NCBI GenBank assembly: GCA_021613335.1
Contig: JAJTWR010000410.1
Coordinates: 559,186 to 623,185 of the forward strand
Length of the DNA stretch: 64,000 nucleotides
Reading direction: 5' to 3'
Origin: Whitmania pigra
Taxonomy: Eukaryota; Annelida; Clitellata; Hirudinida; Haemopidae
Shown here: one piece after another, positions 62,820 to 64,000 of the stretch
How positions within the stretch are numbered: position 1 is the first letter of the stretch
Layout: every line of letters starts with the position of its first letter
The notes under the pieces: generated by a model
The model's input: only the letters and a program-made list of their open reading frames with translations
Database searches by the model: none
What the model was told of the DNA's origin: nothing
Translations under genes and position numbers: made by a program

Positions 62820-63122
62820 TTTTTATTTTTCAGAGGTGCACTCATTTTATTTTAGCTCACTTTTAACGGGTTTTCCGCAGTCGTTTGTGTTTATGAACTT
62901 TTAAAAATTTTGTTCGCATTTTTCATGAATGCCTTGTCAAATAATTTTAGTGACTTTTTATCAGTAATTCATAAAAGTATCGGGAAATTCGTTTTAAACA
63001 AAGTTTTAAAAATGTTATAAAATCATTCTCGGGTTGACAGCCTTTTAATGTCCTTAGATTGACTTTTACCTAAAATGCTGAAACTTTCAGTAAAACTCAC
63101 TTTTTCATGGATGACTAATAAA
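62820..63122 (+). promoter_or_regulatory. CPEB1 3' untranslated region with CPE-like motifs and poly(A) signal
   Basis: TTTTTAT at 62,820-62,826, TTTTAT at 62,845-62,850 and TTTTTAT at 62,955-62,961 match the cytoplasmic polyadenylation element that CPEB binds. AATAAA at 63,117-63,122 is a candidate poly(A) signal, and another AATAAA lies near 63,383. The assignment to this mRNA is inference from position. Confidence 0.5.
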
Positions 63123-63870
63123 CGTGATTTAATTTGAAACATTTTACTGGCGCTAATATTTTACTCTTCATCTTTATTATTTTTCACAATAATAACTTTG
63201 TAGCCTCACTATTAATTAAGTCGCTGTAGTTAAGTTTCCACTCGTTCCAGCAGCATCTTTTTGTGAAATCTTATTGTAGCATTAGTGGCACACGAATCGA
63301 GCGCATGTAAGCAGTTTTTACGTTGAATTATTTTTCATTTGCTGTTTTAAATTTAGTTTGTGAATTTAAATTTAGGTTGTGAATAAAACCTTTTTGTTTA
63401 GTGTGCCTCACGTAGCTCATTTCAAACTTTAATTAGCTTAAACCAGTCAGCGAGTTACGACTTACAACACTTAACCATAGTTAGGTAGGTCGAAAATATT
63501 GGTTTCAGACGCATGTCTTTTGAAAATTAAAGTTCAATGGGGACTGGGTTTTAATTCTTGAGTCGCGAATGATTCAACAAATTATTTGATATTCTAAGAG
63601 TATTAATCTTGCTTTTGCTAGTGACTTTCAGGTATTATTAAGGAATTGGGTCGATATGACCTACTCAATAACGAATTTAACAATTAATTAGCATAGGTTT
63701 TCAAAATAATTTTCTAAAGTTGAAAAGCGAATCTTCAGATTCATCGCTCTTGAGCTTTAATGAATTTTCAATCATTAATTGTGCTAATCATTGACCTTAA
63801 AATTTGCAACTTAAATCGCAACTGAATTGGGCAATCCTTATTGCAAACGACAGGCGAATTGATCGTAAGA
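63123..63870. other. Intergenic between CPEB1 and the edge gene
   Basis: AT-rich; no gene or recognisable repeat. Confidence 0.45.
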
Positions 63871-63880
63871 GGCGCACACA

Positions 63881-63886
63881 TATAAG
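63881..63886 (+). promoter_or_regulatory. TATA box
   Basis: TATAAG in 'CACATATAAGCAAGG'. About 30 bp downstream (near 63,911) transcription could start, a few bases before the ATG at 63,920, implying a very short leader. Confidence 0.5.
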
Positions 63887-63919
63887 CAAGGAGTCGCTTC
63901 ACGAGCTCAAATTCAGAGG

Positions 63920-64000
63920 ATGACTGCACTGCCTCAAGTTCTGACGGGAAACTTCACATTCCTCCCGGTGGATGTGCCTGATCTTTCAAAATGTGACAAA
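63920..64000 (+). CDS. First codons of an unrecognised gene, cut by the window edge
   Basis: ATG at 63,920 opens 27 codons to the window end, beginning MTALPQVLTGNFTFLPVDVP and continuing without a stop. There is no signal-peptide-like hydrophobic start. A TATA box lies 39 bp upstream of the ATG. The family cannot be told from this length. Confidence 0.5.
   Translation, partial: MTALPQVLTGNFTFLPVDVPDLSKCDK

Overview
This is AT-rich nuclear DNA from an invertebrate-type metazoan. The evidence is multi-exon genes with GT-AG introns, animal-specific families (CPEB1/Orb, TENT5, the MiDAC subunit DNTTIP1, AP-3 delta, a DNAJB1-type co-chaperone), a tRNA-derived SINE, and many decayed LINE, hAT and Helitron pieces. 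I cannot name the species or phylum. There are no operons, bacterial genes or CRISPR arrays.

Layout. 0-9.4 kb is a transposon graveyard: an R2-like reverse transcriptase piece, a largely intact I-type LINE RT/RNase H reading frame (3,458-~5,640, minus), a CR1-like LINE that has lost its RT core, and a LINE C-terminal domain of the restriction-enzyme-like type (7,689-8,363). 10.4-11.2 kb is a hAT/ZMYM1-like relic with a perfect 34-bp inverted repeat at one end. 15.5-17.1 kb is the 5' half of an I-type LINE (zinc knuckles plus AP endonuclease). Host genes start at 18.7 kb: TENT5 (minus), then DNTTIP1 (21.6-28.4 kb, minus), whose introns hold two antisense LINE copies and a SINE. 29-36 kb holds a dead Ulp1-like protease, two phase-matched exons of an R-SNARE, long ATT microsatellites, a Helitron helicase fragment and another LINE copy. 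36.9-40.9 kb is a plus-strand multi-exon gene I do not recognise. 43.4-44.6 kb is a two-exon DNAJB gene (minus). 46.4-55.9 kb is a complete AP-3 delta gene of 34 coding exons (minus). 56.7-58.6 kb is a decayed I-type LINE with a nested SINE, followed by a MITE. 59.6-62.8 kb is CPEB1/Orb (plus). A TATA box and first codons of another plus-strand gene sit at the right edge.

The host genes do not form a pathway: they cover vesicle sorting, chromatin deacetylation, mRNA polyadenylation control (CPEB1, TENT5) and protein folding. I joined exons by splice signals and reading-frame closure. AP-3 delta closes as 1,229 codons including stop. CPEB1 closes as 575 codons from its first visible exon. DNTTIP1 closes as 318 codons from its second exon. 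DNAJB closes as 340 codons. Homology statements rest on remembered family motifs, not on a database search.
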